Positions 33,720 through 44,559 of a stretch of 64,000 nt of DNA are shown here, piece after piece; position 1 is the stretch's first letter, and each line of letters opens with the position of its first letter. The translations under genes were made by a program, and so were the position numbers. The notes beneath the pieces are model-generated. The model searched no databases. It had not been told where the DNA came from and saw nothing but the letters and a program-made list of their open reading frames with translations. This DNA is from Mauremys mutica (taxonomy: Eukaryota > Chordata > Testudines > Geoemydidae): positions 18,311,225 to 18,375,224 of the forward strand of contig NC_059073.1 in assembly GCF_020497125.1 (NCBI RefSeq). Direction: 5' to 3'.

Positions 33720-34660
33720 AGCACTGAGGAAAGCAGAACATCTGAAATTAGTTAATTAGTTTAGATTCAGAGATAAATACTAAGTGATCTATAATGTATA
33801 TACAATTGTAGGGCTGATGAACTTAGGAGTGAAATGGAACGGATATAGGAACAGAGAATATAGGTATGGAAGGAAACTCCTGGATCAAAACCTGCTGTCG
33901 CAGGCAATCCCATCATATAATCCCATTCATAAATTAATCAAGCGCCATCTTAAAACCAGCTAGGTTCTTTGCCCCCACTACTCCCATTGGGAGACTGTTT
34001 CAGAGCCTCACTCCTCTGATGGTTTGAAACCTTCTTGTAATTCCCAGCCCACATGTACTCATGGCCAGTTTACAGCCATTTGTTCTTGTGCCAACATTGT
34101 CCCTTCACTTAAAATAGCTCTTCTCCCTCCCGGCTGTTTATCCTCCATACAAGCAAATGGATCAGGGTGCTGAGCTGCAAACAGCTTGTATGTTTTAACT
34201 GTTTCTGCGCCCTCAAGAGAAACAACAAAGGTTGGAGGAGATCAGAATAATTTTGTTACAAACGAAACTCAGGTTTTCCAAAAGCTTTGCTGAGTTTTGT
34301 GAACAATCAAATTAGTGAGCACCAAGTTTGGAGTAAACCTGGGCCACTGTGGACAGAATCAAGTAGTATCAACTGAATTTCCCATATAGTTTTTGGACTA
34401 ATTCATCCAAATTCCAATCTTTGAGTGAAATTTGGGGTGCAAATCTCTGTGATCCCAAACCACTAGATGTCATCAGCAGACCTTGTGTCCTTTTTAATTT
34501 CTATTTTAAAATGTATATTGAATCTATCTTCACTGTAGTATTTGGGAGCTCAGCTACCAATCTAGATGTGTTTGTGACAATTCACTAGATGCAGAAAGCA
34601 GTTCATGCTGCAAAAGCATTACAGTTTTTATGATAAAAGGGTAATATCAAAAGGAAAAAC
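33720..34660. other. Mostly unannotated non-coding sequence
   Basis: 'tcccattgggagactgtttc', 'cagagcctcactcctctgatggtt' (in parts) and 'ttccctccc' near 33980-34140 look like a decayed amniote repeat, but I cannot name it. Confidence 0.35.
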
Positions 34661-34668
34661 ATAGTTCT

Positions 34669-34945
34669 TTGGGGGTAGGGCATTGGACTGGCAGCCAGGA
34701 GACCTGCATTTCATTCCTGGCTCTGCCACTGGTTTACCGAACAAATCATTTCACCTTGGGCAAATCACTTCACTTCCTGGGGCTGCTCTTTCCCCTCTGC
34801 CTTTTGTCTGGCTGGTCTATTTAGAATGTTGGCTCTCTGAGACAGGGACTGTCTCTTATTGTGTGTCTACACTGTGCCTGAAAAAATGGGGCCTCAGTCT
34901 CAACTGGGAGCCACTGAGCACTATTGCAATACAAATAATAAACCC
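34669..34945 (+). repeat. MIR-like CORE-SINE
   Basis: 'gggcattggactggcagccag', 'gagacctgcatttcattcctg', 'gctctgccactgg' and 'ccttgggcaaatcacttcac' are the tRNA-related and core parts of MIR, and the end is 'tgcaatacaaataataa'. Confidence 0.8.
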
Positions 34946-34949
34946 AAAC

Positions 34950-35990
34950 ACCAACATCTAGCTTTAAAGATCTTAGAATATCTTTAAACTAGATCTCTAG
35001 CCCTCTGAGAAATAAAAGAATCCACCCTGTTTCCCCAAGAGCACCTTTCTTTATATTTACCCAGGTGCTGCTGACCCTCTAAGGTCATTCTCTTATAACG
35101 ACCTTTGCCAGCATGCCTTTCTGGTAGATGGCCCTTTAAATTTGTCAGACCTAGACAGCAGCAGCCATTTTGCAGTAGATTGTGGCTTGCTGCATCTCTT
35201 GCTTGACCACTCTCCCTCTTCCTCCTCCCCCAGCTGGTGAGTATTCTTAGCTCCTTTTATGTTTTCCTCCAGGGCGATGGTCCATATGTCTATACTCATA
35301 ATGTTATTTCAGCAAATGGTTCTGGCTTGCAAACAAAACAAGACAAAACCCACTATCATCAGCTACTTTAATACCCCCGGGAACACTCTATACTCCCTGG
35401 CTCAGGAACTTTAATTTGGCAACAGTAGGATACAGGGACATTTGCTATTCTATGGGCTGTACCCTGCCACAGATGGAGTACAACATTTTTGGCAGTACTA
35501 CCAATAATAATACCTAGGGGCGCTTATCTAGCATTTTGCATCTTCAAAGGACTTTGGAAACACTGCCTAGTTAATCATGCTATGAGCATCAAATGCTAGG
35601 AGGCCTATCCTCCATTACGAGCCATGCATTGTCCTCTAAGGAAACAATGCACTCATTTGTGTGCCATTCAGGTAACTCATATATAAAAGCATTTTGTGCT
35701 ACAAAGCACTAGGGAATTGATACAGGGTCTGGTATCATGGTAGAGGCCACAATACTAAAGCAGTAGTTTCATAGTCCCCATCATGGAAGTTCCTTATCTT
35801 TCAGCACTGATGTTGTAGTGTATGATTATTATATTGGACTGTTCCAATTAAGTTGTTGTTGAAGTTATACTTTTTGACTTGTGACCTCAAGGTCTGCTGA
35901 TACAGGGATGTCATTACTGAAATGAGTTCCTTACAGACAGGTTGCATCTGTATGAGTTCCCATTAGGTCTGAGCATCAGTTAACTCCATT
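34950..35990. other. Unannotated non-coding sequence
   Basis: No gene or repeat recognised. Confidence 0.4.
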
Positions 35991-35995
35991 GGGTC

Positions 35996-36166
35996 TCAAC
36001 CTGTGGTCTGGACTAAGTCACGGATTAAGTCTAAGGCATCTGCGAAAGACTTAACTGACTGAACAGAATTCAACTATATATACAAACAATAGATTTCCGA
36101 AGGGAACTGCACCTCCATTTGAAATTTTTTAGGGATCCACAAATGAAAACAAGTTGAGAACCACTG
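35996..36166. mobile_element. Short hAT (Charlie-like) MITE
   Basis: Ends 'gggtctcaacctgtggtc' and 'caagttgagaaccactg' are diverged inverted repeats of the CAGTGGTTCTCAACC type. An 8-bp duplication is not clear (gttaactc before, aactagac after). Confidence 0.6.
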
Positions 36167-36271
36167 AACTAGACCATGACATGATGTCAGAAGTAAAACC
36201 TCCAGAACTGCCAGTTGTGAGTCTGTGCTGCAAAGAAGCAACCAAGTACAGACATTCTGTGGAAGGCAGTG

Positions 36272-37035
36272 CTGTGCAGAAAGATGCCTAATTGCAAGCC
36301 TCCAAAATCCCTGAACTTCTCCAGTATAGCTGAGCGGCGCAATTGGAAACAATGTTTTGCGATGGGACAGAAGAAAAAATGAAGAACCAGAAGGAGTGCA
36401 GGTCAGTTCCTTGATTTACACAATGGGGCCAGAAGCAGAGCGTGTATTCTGCTCTTTCACCTTTGGGACAGAGGAGGAAAAAGCTGACTACTTGATAGTG
36501 TTGGGGAAAGACGAAGAACATTTTATACCCAAATGCAATGTTATTTATGAAAGGGCTAGATTCCGTGAGTGCTGCCAATCAGGGGGAGAGACGGGGAGTC
36601 TTTCCTGAGACACCTGCATGAATTAGCAGAGACCTGCAATTGTGGGGCTACCAAAGAACAGAGACAAATTTGTAACTGGGATTAAAGATAAAGAAATCTC
36701 TCAACGGTTCCCAATGCAAAGCCACCTTACCCTGTGTGTAGCCTTAGATACGGCCAGGCATTCTGAAATGGTGGAACAGCAGAACTCCACCATATGTACT
36801 GAGTAGGGAATGCATTTAAAATGGTGGTTAGTTGCTTAGGCAGACCATGCAAACAAATGCTGGAAAAAGTTCTCTCTTTTGGCAGAAAAAAATAATTGCA
36901 AGACCAGGAAATAAGTGTGGCAGGTCTAAGGGCAGCCACAGTCAGATGAAGAGTGTCCGGCCAAGCGTAGGCAATGTAATAACTGCCAAGGACTAGAACA
37001 TTATGCTTAGATATGCAGAACCAAGCAGGTCTGAG
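36272..37035 (+). pseudogene. Gypsy Gag with zinc knuckle (degraded)
   Basis: Pieces in three frames give KPPKSLNFSSIAE, then TMGPEAERVF, FTFGTEEEKADYLIVL and EHFIPKCNVIYERARFRECC, then FLRHLHELAETCNCGA, LVTGIKDKE-like and ARHSEMVEQQ-like parts. This is the gag pattern of an Osvaldo/Ty3-like lineage common in fish, amphibians and reptiles. At about 36950-37030 a knuckle reads C-N-N-C-Q-G-L-E-H-Y-A then a stop where the family has a residue before the last Cys. Many stops and frameshifts exclude a functional product. The part at 36357-36608 (83 codons) is the longest that stays open. Confidence 0.7.
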
Positions 37036-37137
37036 AGGTCTCGGAACACAATCAGGTGCATTATCTGTACCTGGGGTCCCTCATAGCACCTGCTGGATTG
37101 CTCCAAGACAATGAGCCAATCTGATGTGTTATCATGA

Positions 37138-37262
37138 GTGTGGGGGAGACAGCAGTATCATTTAAAACTGACTCTGGAGCTGATGTTTCTATCATCGCTG
37201 AGTCCACATATAACTCACTGAGAGTGAAACCAAGGCCGAAACCAAGTGACCTAAACCCTCTA
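37138..37262 (+). pseudogene. Gypsy aspartic protease remnant
   Basis: AVSFKTDSGADVSIIAESTY keeps the catalytic D-S-G triad (codons near 37165-37173), followed by LRVKPRPKPSDLNPL and a stop. The rest of the protease and the start of RT are not recognisable. Confidence 0.65.
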
Positions 37263-37594
37263 TAGCCCAGGTGGGAAAGTAAGGGCCATGGACCAAATCT
37301 TTGCAAAGGTATGCAAGTTGATACAGGGATAGTCTCATGAATTTTCACTGTAGGTCACAATGGTAAAGTCAGCTGGGAAGAATCTACTCAGCAGAAATGC
37401 AGCTGCTAAACTGGGGCTTATACAGTGAATGGAAGAGATGTAGGTATTTGGGGACCTAGGTACCCATAAAAATTTGATTTGTGGAAAATGCCCAACCACA
37501 CAGCATATCAACAACATATTACCTAAAGTGAAGGAAAAGCTTGAAAGAATGGAAAGCTGGTGTTTCTAACCAGAATTACAGAGCCATCAGATGC

Positions 37595-37692
37595 ATATGG
37601 TGGAAATTTCCAGAGGCCACTCACAAAAGCTTATGCTCCAATACGTCTGTTAGTCTATAAGGTGCCACAGAACTCTTTGTTGCTTTTTACAG
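37595..37692 (+). mobile_element. Penelope-like tail inserted in the Gypsy remnant
   Basis: 'aaaagcttatgctccaatac', 'gtctgttagtctataaggtg' and 'ccacagaactctttgttgct' match the tail at 22183-22280 in the opposite orientation. The hammerhead core is missing here; only the stem III part remains. Confidence 0.65.
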
Positions 37693-38395
37693 ACTGAAAA
37701 AGAATATTTGGCCAGCATGTGGGTATCTGAAAAATGTTACCAATACCTTAGGGGACGGGGATCTTACAAACTCATCATAGACCTCAACTCCTCATGCTAC
37801 TTATTAACAGGATGGCTCTTGATTGAACTTGCTTGCGTTGTCCATATTTACTGATGTGCATGCTCAAATTCAACCCTATATATGACTATTTGCCCAGGAA
37901 AAAAATGACTTGTTGCTGATGTTCTCTCTCCCAAGATCCATAGAAACTATCAGGAGACTCAGAGTTAGCAGATGAGATCCAGGCCTTTGCTGGGGCAGTG
38001 AAAAACCATTGACACACAGTAAAACCTCTTTTGGAACCTGTTCCACACACTACAAAGGAAGACAAAGAATTACAATGCGTGTAGGGGTGTGGTTGGCCTA
38101 CATGAAAGAAAGCCATTGCAGAGCTAGCCAGAGATTTCGTCAGGGGGAGGGGAAGGCTGGGAGAATGCCACAGCTTTCTAAAGCATGGATCCAGGATAGT
38201 AATTCCCAAGAAACTCAGACAAGAGTGAGTACAGAGAATCAACCAGGGGTATCACTGTCAGACAAAGTGCTGGGAGACAACAAAAACCTCAGTATGGTGG
38301 CTGGGCATCAGGAAAGATATTCAGGATGAGTCTTACGCAACCAATTCTGTGACGAGACTAAACCTAGCCAGTGAAGAGAACCTCTTATGAAACTA
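37693..38395 (+). other. Interior of the degraded Gypsy element without recognisable domains
   Basis: The RT and RNase H parts should lie here, but I cannot recognise them in any frame. Probably deleted or saturated with changes. Confidence 0.35.
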
Positions 38396-38930
38396 AACTG
38401 TCAGATCTCCACTGGCAAAGATTAGCAGCAGATTTGTATGAGATGTTGGGGGAAAACTTCTTAATAGAAGCTAACTACTACTCACACACGGGATTGAAAT
38501 CTTACTGCTTCCTACAACTATTAGCACAGCAGGTATAACCAAATAGAAAGTAGCTTTGCAAGGTTTGACTTACTGCAAGCCTGAGTAATTGACAATAGGC
38601 CGCAGTTCACTGCAGAACAGTTCAAAGAGTTTGTACACGAATGTGATTGCACGCATGTATTGAGTCCATATTACCCACAAGATAATGGAATGAAAGAACA
38701 TGCTGTCAAGACTGCATCAATGATAATGAAGCAAAAAGAGCCCTCGTTAGCCCTACCTAGCTATTGGACAACTCCAAGTATGCCAAGTGGTGAAAGCCCT
38801 GGCAGGCTGTTAATGGCTTTGTCTACTCCATGCTGTGCTATCCTCTTTAGTTGATCTACTCACATCAGAATGGCCAACCTCGTAGGCTGTCCAGAAATGT
38901 TTTGCACTGGCTAAACAGTCTTATAAGAAA
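38396..38930 (+). pseudogene. Gypsy integrase core remnant
   Basis: RLAADLYEMLGENFL carries the first Asp region, IDNRPQFTAEQFKEFVHEC the second Asp (DNGPQF-type with G changed to R), and YYPQDNGMKEHAVKTASM the catalytic Glu (NGMKE). At least three stops lie between them. The order and spacing are those of a Gypsy integrase. Confidence 0.75.
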
Positions 38931-38969
38931 TTTTATAATCACAGATATTCGACCAGACCTTTATTGCCC

Positions 38970-39510
38970 CTTCTCTCATGACCAAGACAAGGGCAGTCAG
39001 ACCCAGCCGTCAGAGCAGGAGTCAGGCTGAGTTAGTTGTGGATCCTGCTTTGAGCAGGGGGTTGGACTAGGTGACCTCTTGAGGTCCCTTCCAACCCTGA
39101 TATCCTATGATTCTATGAGTCAGGTACTGAAAGGTCAGAGTTGGAGACATGCCAGAGGGAAAACCGAGAATCAGGTGTCAGGAGGCAGGCAGGGTCAGGT
39201 CACCAGGAGATCAGGGTAGGGCACCAGGTTACAGACAGGAATCAAAGAGCTAGTTCAAGGACAAACCAGAGTCAGAAGTCAGAGTTTAGGGTTAATTGCA
39301 AGTAGGGGTCTAGAGCAGAGACAGGTAGGCAGGCAGTGCTGTTGCTCAGACAACTCTCTTTCATGGCTCCATGGTTTGAGTACTAGTACTGGCCAATCAG
39401 GGGTTCATGAGGGGTCACCACTCAGGTCCTGCTGAGTGGTATTTCCTGCCAAGCCCAGCCTCCCTGGGTCCTCCAGTGGAAGCCTAGACTAAGCCTCCAG
39501 TGACAAAGCA
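38970..39510 (-). repeat. LTR of a third Gypsy copy (minus strand), with a CR1 tail inside
   Basis: Directly downstream (in minus orientation) of the integrase/chromodomain remnant, this has GC-rich 'gtcagg' sub-repeats, 'actggccaatcaggggttc' and shares blocks with 28359-28800. Borders are not precise. Confidence 0.45.
39027..39116 (+). mobile_element. CR1 LINE 3' tail
   Basis: 'gatcctgctttgagcagggg', 'gttggactaggtgacctctt' and 'ccaaccctgatatcctatga' are the CR1 3' end. GAGTCAGG stands at 39019-39026 and 39117-39124, a likely 8-bp duplication. Confidence 0.8.
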
Positions 39511-40509
39511 GAAGTGTCAGCAGCCCACAACCCTCATGGCCTCACATTCTAGCCCTGCACGTTCTTATGTCATTCACCCTGTAGGCCCACCTTTGAGGTG
39601 GTGCCAGTCCAGGCTTGTCTGGGTGAGCCTTGTGGAATTCTTTCACCGGTTCGGGAGCATGGACATGGGAGGCAGGCTCCCAAGTGTGCTCTTCCTAGTC
39701 CACCAAATAGTACAGGCAGCCATGCTGCCATTGGGAATCGAGGATGTCAGGTACTTTATATTCCTCATGATCCTGGATTTTGAATGGTGGAAGTGATAAT
39801 GTGGTTAGGTCAGGGAAGGAGTTCTCAGTGTAGGGCTTCAGCAGGAAAACACGGTACACTGTGTATATTTTGAGACACTGGGGAAGATGGAGTTTGAAGG
39901 TAACTGGGTTTATCTGCTGGAATATCAGGAAGGGTCCCAGGAATTGGTGGTCCAATTTGCGGGCGGATCACCTGGTCAGGAGGTGTTTGGCGATGAGCTA
40001 CGCCTTCTGATCTACTGTTAATACTGGAGCGTCTTGTCACTGACAGTCCACGTGCCTTTTGTAGGCCTTCTTTGCCTCTTTTGGGTGGTCCTTGAGCTCT
40101 TTCTGAATTATATGAACCTGTTGGACTCTGGTGGTGGTGGCAGGGTTTGGGGAGGCTGCTGGTAACATGGAGTGGAACCTGTAAATAGCGAAGAAGGGGC
40201 CTGTGACAACCTGTGAAGGCATGGTCAGTGCTGTTGTAAGAAAACTCTGCATATGTCAGGCGCGTGGATCAGTTGTCTTGATGATAATTTACAAAGCACC
40301 TCAAATACTGCTCCAGTACTTGGTTCAGCTGTTCAGTTTGTTCATCTATTTGGGGGTGGTATGTGGTAGATATAGTAGTCTGAACCCTTTGCACCGGAAA
40401 TGAAAGGTGAACTGTGGGCCTCAGTCAGAAAATATGTGGTCTGGGAGACCTTGGAGACAGACCACGACATGCACCAGGAGTTGGGTGGTAATCTCGGCAG
40501 AGGATAGCT
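39511..40509 (-). pseudogene. Gypsy integrase end and chromodomain (minus strand)
   Basis: Read leftwards from about 40400: [20 protein letters not shown] and YAEFSYNSTDHAF (integrase), then LDHQFLGPFLIFQQINPVTF (39955 on) and LHLPQCLKI, LLKPYTENSF (GPF/Y-type module), then IQDHEEYKVPDILDSQWQ and a C-terminal VKEFHKAH-type part (chromodomain). This is the same domain pattern as 14331-14870, so the two copies are from related lineages. Frameshifts separate the parts. The right end is cut by the MITE at 40510. Confidence 0.75.
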
Positions 40510-40835
40510 CAGGGGTCGGCAACCTTCGGCACGCGGCCCATCAGGGTAATCCGCTGGTGGGCTGCGAGACATTTTGTTTACATTGACCATCCGCAGGCAT
40601 GGCCCTCCGCAGCTCCCAGTGGCTATGGTTCACTCTTCCCGGCCAATGGGAGCTGCGGAAAGTGGCGGCCAGGTCCACACCACTTCCCGCAACTCCCATT
40701 GGCCGAGAATGGCAATCCACAGCCAGTGGGAGCTGCGGGGGCCCATGCCTGCGGATGGTCAACGTAAACAAAACGTCTCATGACCTGCCAGCGGATTACC
40801 CTGATGGGCCACATGCCAAAGGTTGCCAACTCCTG
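40510..40835. mobile_element. 326-bp palindromic hAT-like MITE
   Basis: Ends CAGGGGTCGGCAACCTT and AAGGTTGCCAACTCCTG, with sub-terminal 'atcagggtaatccgct' inverted at the other end. 'gggtaatccgc' and related blocks are shared with the MITE at 17030-17225. An 8-bp duplication is not evident (ggatagct and cacttgaa). Confidence 0.8.
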
Positions 40836-42298
40836 CACTTGAACATCAAAAGAGATTGAAGAACTCACCCAAAGATGCTGCTGTCCACTTTAATTCAGCC
40901 TTTGCATTTAAGGAGGTTAAAGGGAAGGGGGAAAATACGGAGGTGCCAGGCTATTAGACCACATCACTTTATTTTTTTTTTCAGTTTGCAAATCCTGCCA
41001 TAAAGCAAGTATTAGAAACAATCAGTCTGATCTCCTGCATGTGCTCCATTCATTATTCATACACAGCTACTTGCAGAACAGATGAGGTTGGACAGTAACA
41101 AGTGCAAAGGAAATGAAGCAAACCGTGTTTGCGTGATAGGAAGAAGGCTGTCTTGCTTTCTTTGCAAGCGCCGAAAGTATTCTGTGGTGTCTCGGATCTG
41201 AGAGGCCATCCAAACAGCGACAGCCTCTCTTTTATTTCAGACCTTAATGTCTGTTGTAAGATCACAAAACAAACAAACAAAAAAAAGACAGCTCAGAAAA
41301 CACACGTGAATCCAGACCCACTGCATTTATATTTTAGAGCCCAGTCCCACTCCCATTAAAATCAATGGGATTTATGCCATTAGCTTCAACAGCCACTTAG
41401 TTTGTCCTCTCTGCATTTTCTACAGAAGTTTCTGATGCCTTGTTCTAAAAGTAACACAAAAAGCCTGTGTATTATGCAAATGTGTTTTATTACTGTAATC
41501 TTGGGTGCCTCTGCTCCATCAGCTACTAACTCTCCACTCTGGGTGAAATCAATGAATTAAGCAGTCATGATCCATGCACAGAGCATTTCTTAGGGATTCA
41601 TAACCAGCTGGGAAGAGTTGATGTGCAGAAGCGACATGGAGGACCATTAAACCCAGCTGGCCATTTGTCTCCAGGAAATGCTCCGTGCCAAGTCATTCAT
41701 GCTATTCTAAGATGAAAAGGAAAGGGCGATCACATAGGCACATGGGTATTTGTAAACTGGGGGATGCGGGTTCGGTCGTTCCGTATAGATCACATCTACC
41801 ACATTGAGGCCCCCTGTGCTAACCCGTCACATTGCATGAACTTTCCCAAGGACCCATTCTGCATATAGTGAATCAATGTGCACTTTCAGTTTCACACAGG
41901 CTGTCTATAAAAATCGGTCCTGGAATTCCCTGAGCCTGGCCGACAGACTCCTGGAGAAAAGGTTCTCTCAGCCACCTCTCACACACATAGCTGTGGCTAG
42001 AACTAGCAACTGGGACTTTTGCTCTTGACTAAGACACTAGAATTCTGGTCAACTCTGATCCTGCCACTACCGTATCTCTAATCTGTCCTCACTCCGCTCA
42101 AGCCTTTTAAAATGGCCACGTTGTACAGACCTTTTTAGTTGTCTTCTGGTTGCTACACGCTTGATAGATTCGCTCTTCCCCAGCAACTTAATGTGGCCAA
42201 AAGGGGTAACACATTTCAATGGATTCATTAGGTTCATATTTTTTCTTAGAGATTTGTCTACGTTGGCCACTCAGGGAAGTTCAGAAGAACTAACTAAG
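40836..42298. other. Unannotated non-coding sequence
   Basis: No gene recognised. A 'tcccattaaaatcaatggga' motif lies at 41351. Confidence 0.4.
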
Positions 42299-42456
42299 GG
42301 TGTGAAGTGAAAGTGAATTAGTTGTAGTGTATTAATCCCCTGTGTGGGTGTGCTCATTCAGAAGGAAAGTGGCTTTTGTTCACTGTTCACTACGCTAATG
42401 AGAGAATGCTCACAGGGGATTAACATGCTTTAACTAATGCACTCTCATTTCACAGT
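42299..42456. mobile_element. Short palindromic MITE
   Basis: Arms of about 60 bp: 'gtgaagtgaaagtgaattag' and 'ttaatcccctgtg' at the left are matched by 'cacaggggattaa' and 'ctaatgcactctcatttcac' at the right. Superfamily unknown. Confidence 0.75.
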
Positions 42457-43129
42457 TTATTAATACATCTTTGCTTTCCTGAGTGTTCCCATTGGACAAG
42501 TTGTTGCACAGAGGGGAATCGCCTCAGCAGAAGAGGTTAATATCCACCACCGACCCACTCAACACAGTGACAAGCTGGACTTATGGGCAAGTGTGAGTGG
42601 AATGTAGACAGCTGAAATTAAGATGTCCTCTCTGACAAAGAGCTCCCATTATCTCAAGCCATAGTCATTTAAAATGGAAGGACTTCAAATGTTTCCTTTT
42701 TGTCCAACAGGGCAGATGCAGACTAACACTGGTGCCGGCTCAGAGTTAGTTTTGGCCACCTGGGTGAGGGGTGTATGACTTTGCTAGCCTTAGGTTATCT
42801 TTCTGATCTGAGCTAAGCATGGAGAATCCAGCAAGACGGTGGTGTTAATGATTGACGTAAAGGAGAATGGGGTGTCATATTGCTTGCACTTCACCCTGTG
42901 TTTTCTCATCAGTTTTCCCAGTGGCATCAGAGGGCTTGTCTTCACTGGAGAGTTAATTCTGTGTGTTGTCCCTAACCTGGCTCTCATCCACACACAAAAC
43001 TGACTCAAGTGTGGTGGGGCTTTCAACTGGGGCTAGCTGGCCTGTCTGGGGGGAAAGGCTAAAGCCTGAGGGTTGCTTATTCTGGGGTTAGTAACCTGCC
43101 ACTTTGCAGTGAGGACACAGGATAATCAG
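42457..43129. other. Unannotated non-coding sequence
   Basis: Nothing recognised. Confidence 0.4.
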
Positions 43130-43299
43130 CTCTGGTGCTATGTACCTATTGGGTTTCTGGAAACTGGGCGGGCGGAAGCCTGCCCAATGCTAAAAGATCC
43201 CCCCCCCCAGCCTAAGGGGAGGATCTACTGGACCTCAAAAACCCAACTGATTCCGGGGGACAACTAATAAAGAACAGGGACAGGAGTGCGGTCAAAGGG

Positions 43300-43735
43300 T
43301 CATAAGAAGGGAGCCTGATGGGGACACTGAACAGAGAGCCCCGGACAGTGCCCACTGCTCCTCGAAGGCGTCAAGGGAACCAGTGGATGCCGCCCAGAGG
43401 AACTCTGCCCGGATACATGAACGGACAGAGGATCAGAACCAAGCCCCACAGTCGCAGGAGTCTCCATTGGCCAACCTCCTCTCCCTGGTTGCGTAGATGG
43501 CCATTTTAGCCAGGGCGAGGAGGAGGTTGACCAGGAGGTCCCGGGACTTTGTGGGGCCACCGATAGGGAGTGCGTAGAGAAGGAGGTGAGGGGAAAAGTG
43601 CAGCCAGAAAGGTAACAGTACATTGGTGAGGAGCCACTATAGGGGCTGCAACCTGGCGCACTTTAAGTAAACGTGCACCAGGGTCTCCCTCATGCTGCAG
43701 AAGGGGCAGGTGTAAACTGTGCCAAATACATGCCT
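43300..43735 (-). pseudogene. LINE ORF2 C-terminal fragment with CCHC-type motif
   Basis: On the minus strand from about 43727: VYTCPFCSMRETLVHVYLKCARL gives a C-x2-C-x7-H-x4-C motif, as found at the C-terminus of several non-LTR retrotransposons after the RT domain; the CysHis motif contributes to RNA or DNA binding. GPTKSRDLLVNLLLALAKMA and IYATRERR follow near 43555-43485. Stops and frameshifts lie between them. The clade (Tx1-, R4- or RTE-like) cannot be settled by eye. Confidence 0.6.
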
Positions 43736-43794
43736 GTGCTCATGGCCCCATAGAGGAGCTGCCAACTGATATCCCCAGCAGGCCTACTGATTCT

Positions 43795-43887
43795 TGCCCC
43801 AGATCCTTAAGTGGCCCCCTCAAGGATTGAACTCACAACCCTGGATTTAGCAAGCCAATGCTCAAACCACTGAGCTATCCCTCCCCC
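43795..43887 (-). repeat. tRNA-derived SINE head with A and B boxes
   Basis: Minus strand: 'tagctcagtggtttgagcat' is the A box region and 'gggttgtgagttcaatcc' the B box of RNA polymerase III promoters. The anticodon arm and acceptor stem are not tRNA-like enough for a real tRNA. Confidence 0.8.
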
Positions 43888-43898
43888 CTCTGGTGCTA

Positions 43899-44559
43899 TG
43901 TAGCAGGGTGATCACCTGCTCCTGCCCTGGAGGGGTTAAAAGTAGCCCTGGGGAGGGCTGTGGCTGGGAGAAAGCAGCTACTAGGCCAATTGGGAAGTGG
44001 CTGCAGCTGGGCCATGCCCCAATCAGGCCACAGCTGGCCCTATAAAAGGCTAGTGAGCCAGGAGCTGGCAGAGTCTCCCTCTAGTTGAGGAGGGAGATGG
44101 ATCTGGCTGCCTGAGCCCTAAAGGGTACTGGGAGTGAAGCAGGGCTGGGGAGCTCTGGGCTGGCAACTCCCCGGGCTGCAGGGCCTGGTCTGTCCGAGGC
44201 CCATAGGGGTACTGGGAGGCAGAGGAAGGCAGCAGATCCGAACCCCTTGCCTATGATGAGTGGCTTTTACACTGCAGTCTGCCCCAGGAAGTAGTGGCTT
44301 GGAGATGACTGGCAGTAGCCCAGACTGAGGCAGGGTGGGGATTAGAGGGTTGGGGGTTTCCCAGAGAGGGGAGACTCAGAGAGTGGGGGGTATTGCCTGG
44401 GTGCAGCACCCTGGCCTGAAAGGGGCACCGGGGTCCAGGAGGGACTTGGGCTCAGTGGCAAGTGGGACACTGGCCTGCAGAGGCTGCTCCAGAGGCTGGA
44501 AGTGCTAATTCCCTGGATGACCAGCAGGAGGCGCTGCAGGGGTGAGTCCCGCACTGTCA
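43899..44559 (+). repeat. Solo LTR with TATA box
   Basis: TGTAGCAGGG at the left and CACTGTCA at the right give TG...CA. 'ccctataaaaggc' at 44037-44050 is a good TATA box, followed by 'gtctccctctagt' about 25-30 bp later. The right part has 'ccagcaggaggcgctgcagg'. No internal retroviral genes follow. Assigned to an endogenous-retrovirus-type LTR from the pattern. Confidence 0.6.
44041..44048 (+). promoter_or_regulatory. TATA box of the solo LTR
   Basis: TATAAAAG in the U3-like part of the LTR. Confidence 0.6.

Larger units (their letters stand above)
36272..38960 (+). mobile_element. Second Ty3/Gypsy lineage, heavily degraded
   Basis: Gag, zinc knuckle, protease and integrase remnants follow in the normal order on +, with a Penelope-like tail lying between. 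No LTRs, RNase H or RT catalytic motif can be found. The gag type differs from that at 12.5 kb, so this is another lineage. Confidence 0.75.
43145..43887 (-). mobile_element. Chimeric retrotransposed insert: tRNA-SINE head joined to a LINE body
   Basis: The 743-bp block lies between two exact copies of the 15-mer CTCTGGTGCTATGTA (43130-43144 and 43888-43902). On the minus strand it starts exactly with a SINE head (GGGGGAGGGATAGCTCAGTG) and then runs into LINE ORF2-like sequence in the same orientation. No poly(A) is visible at the 3' end. A single insertion by template switching is the simplest reading. Confidence 0.65.

Noticed and set aside
43795..43887. Possible tRNA gene
   Set aside because: A and B boxes are present, but the sequence does not close an acceptor stem and continues as a SINE-LINE chimera.
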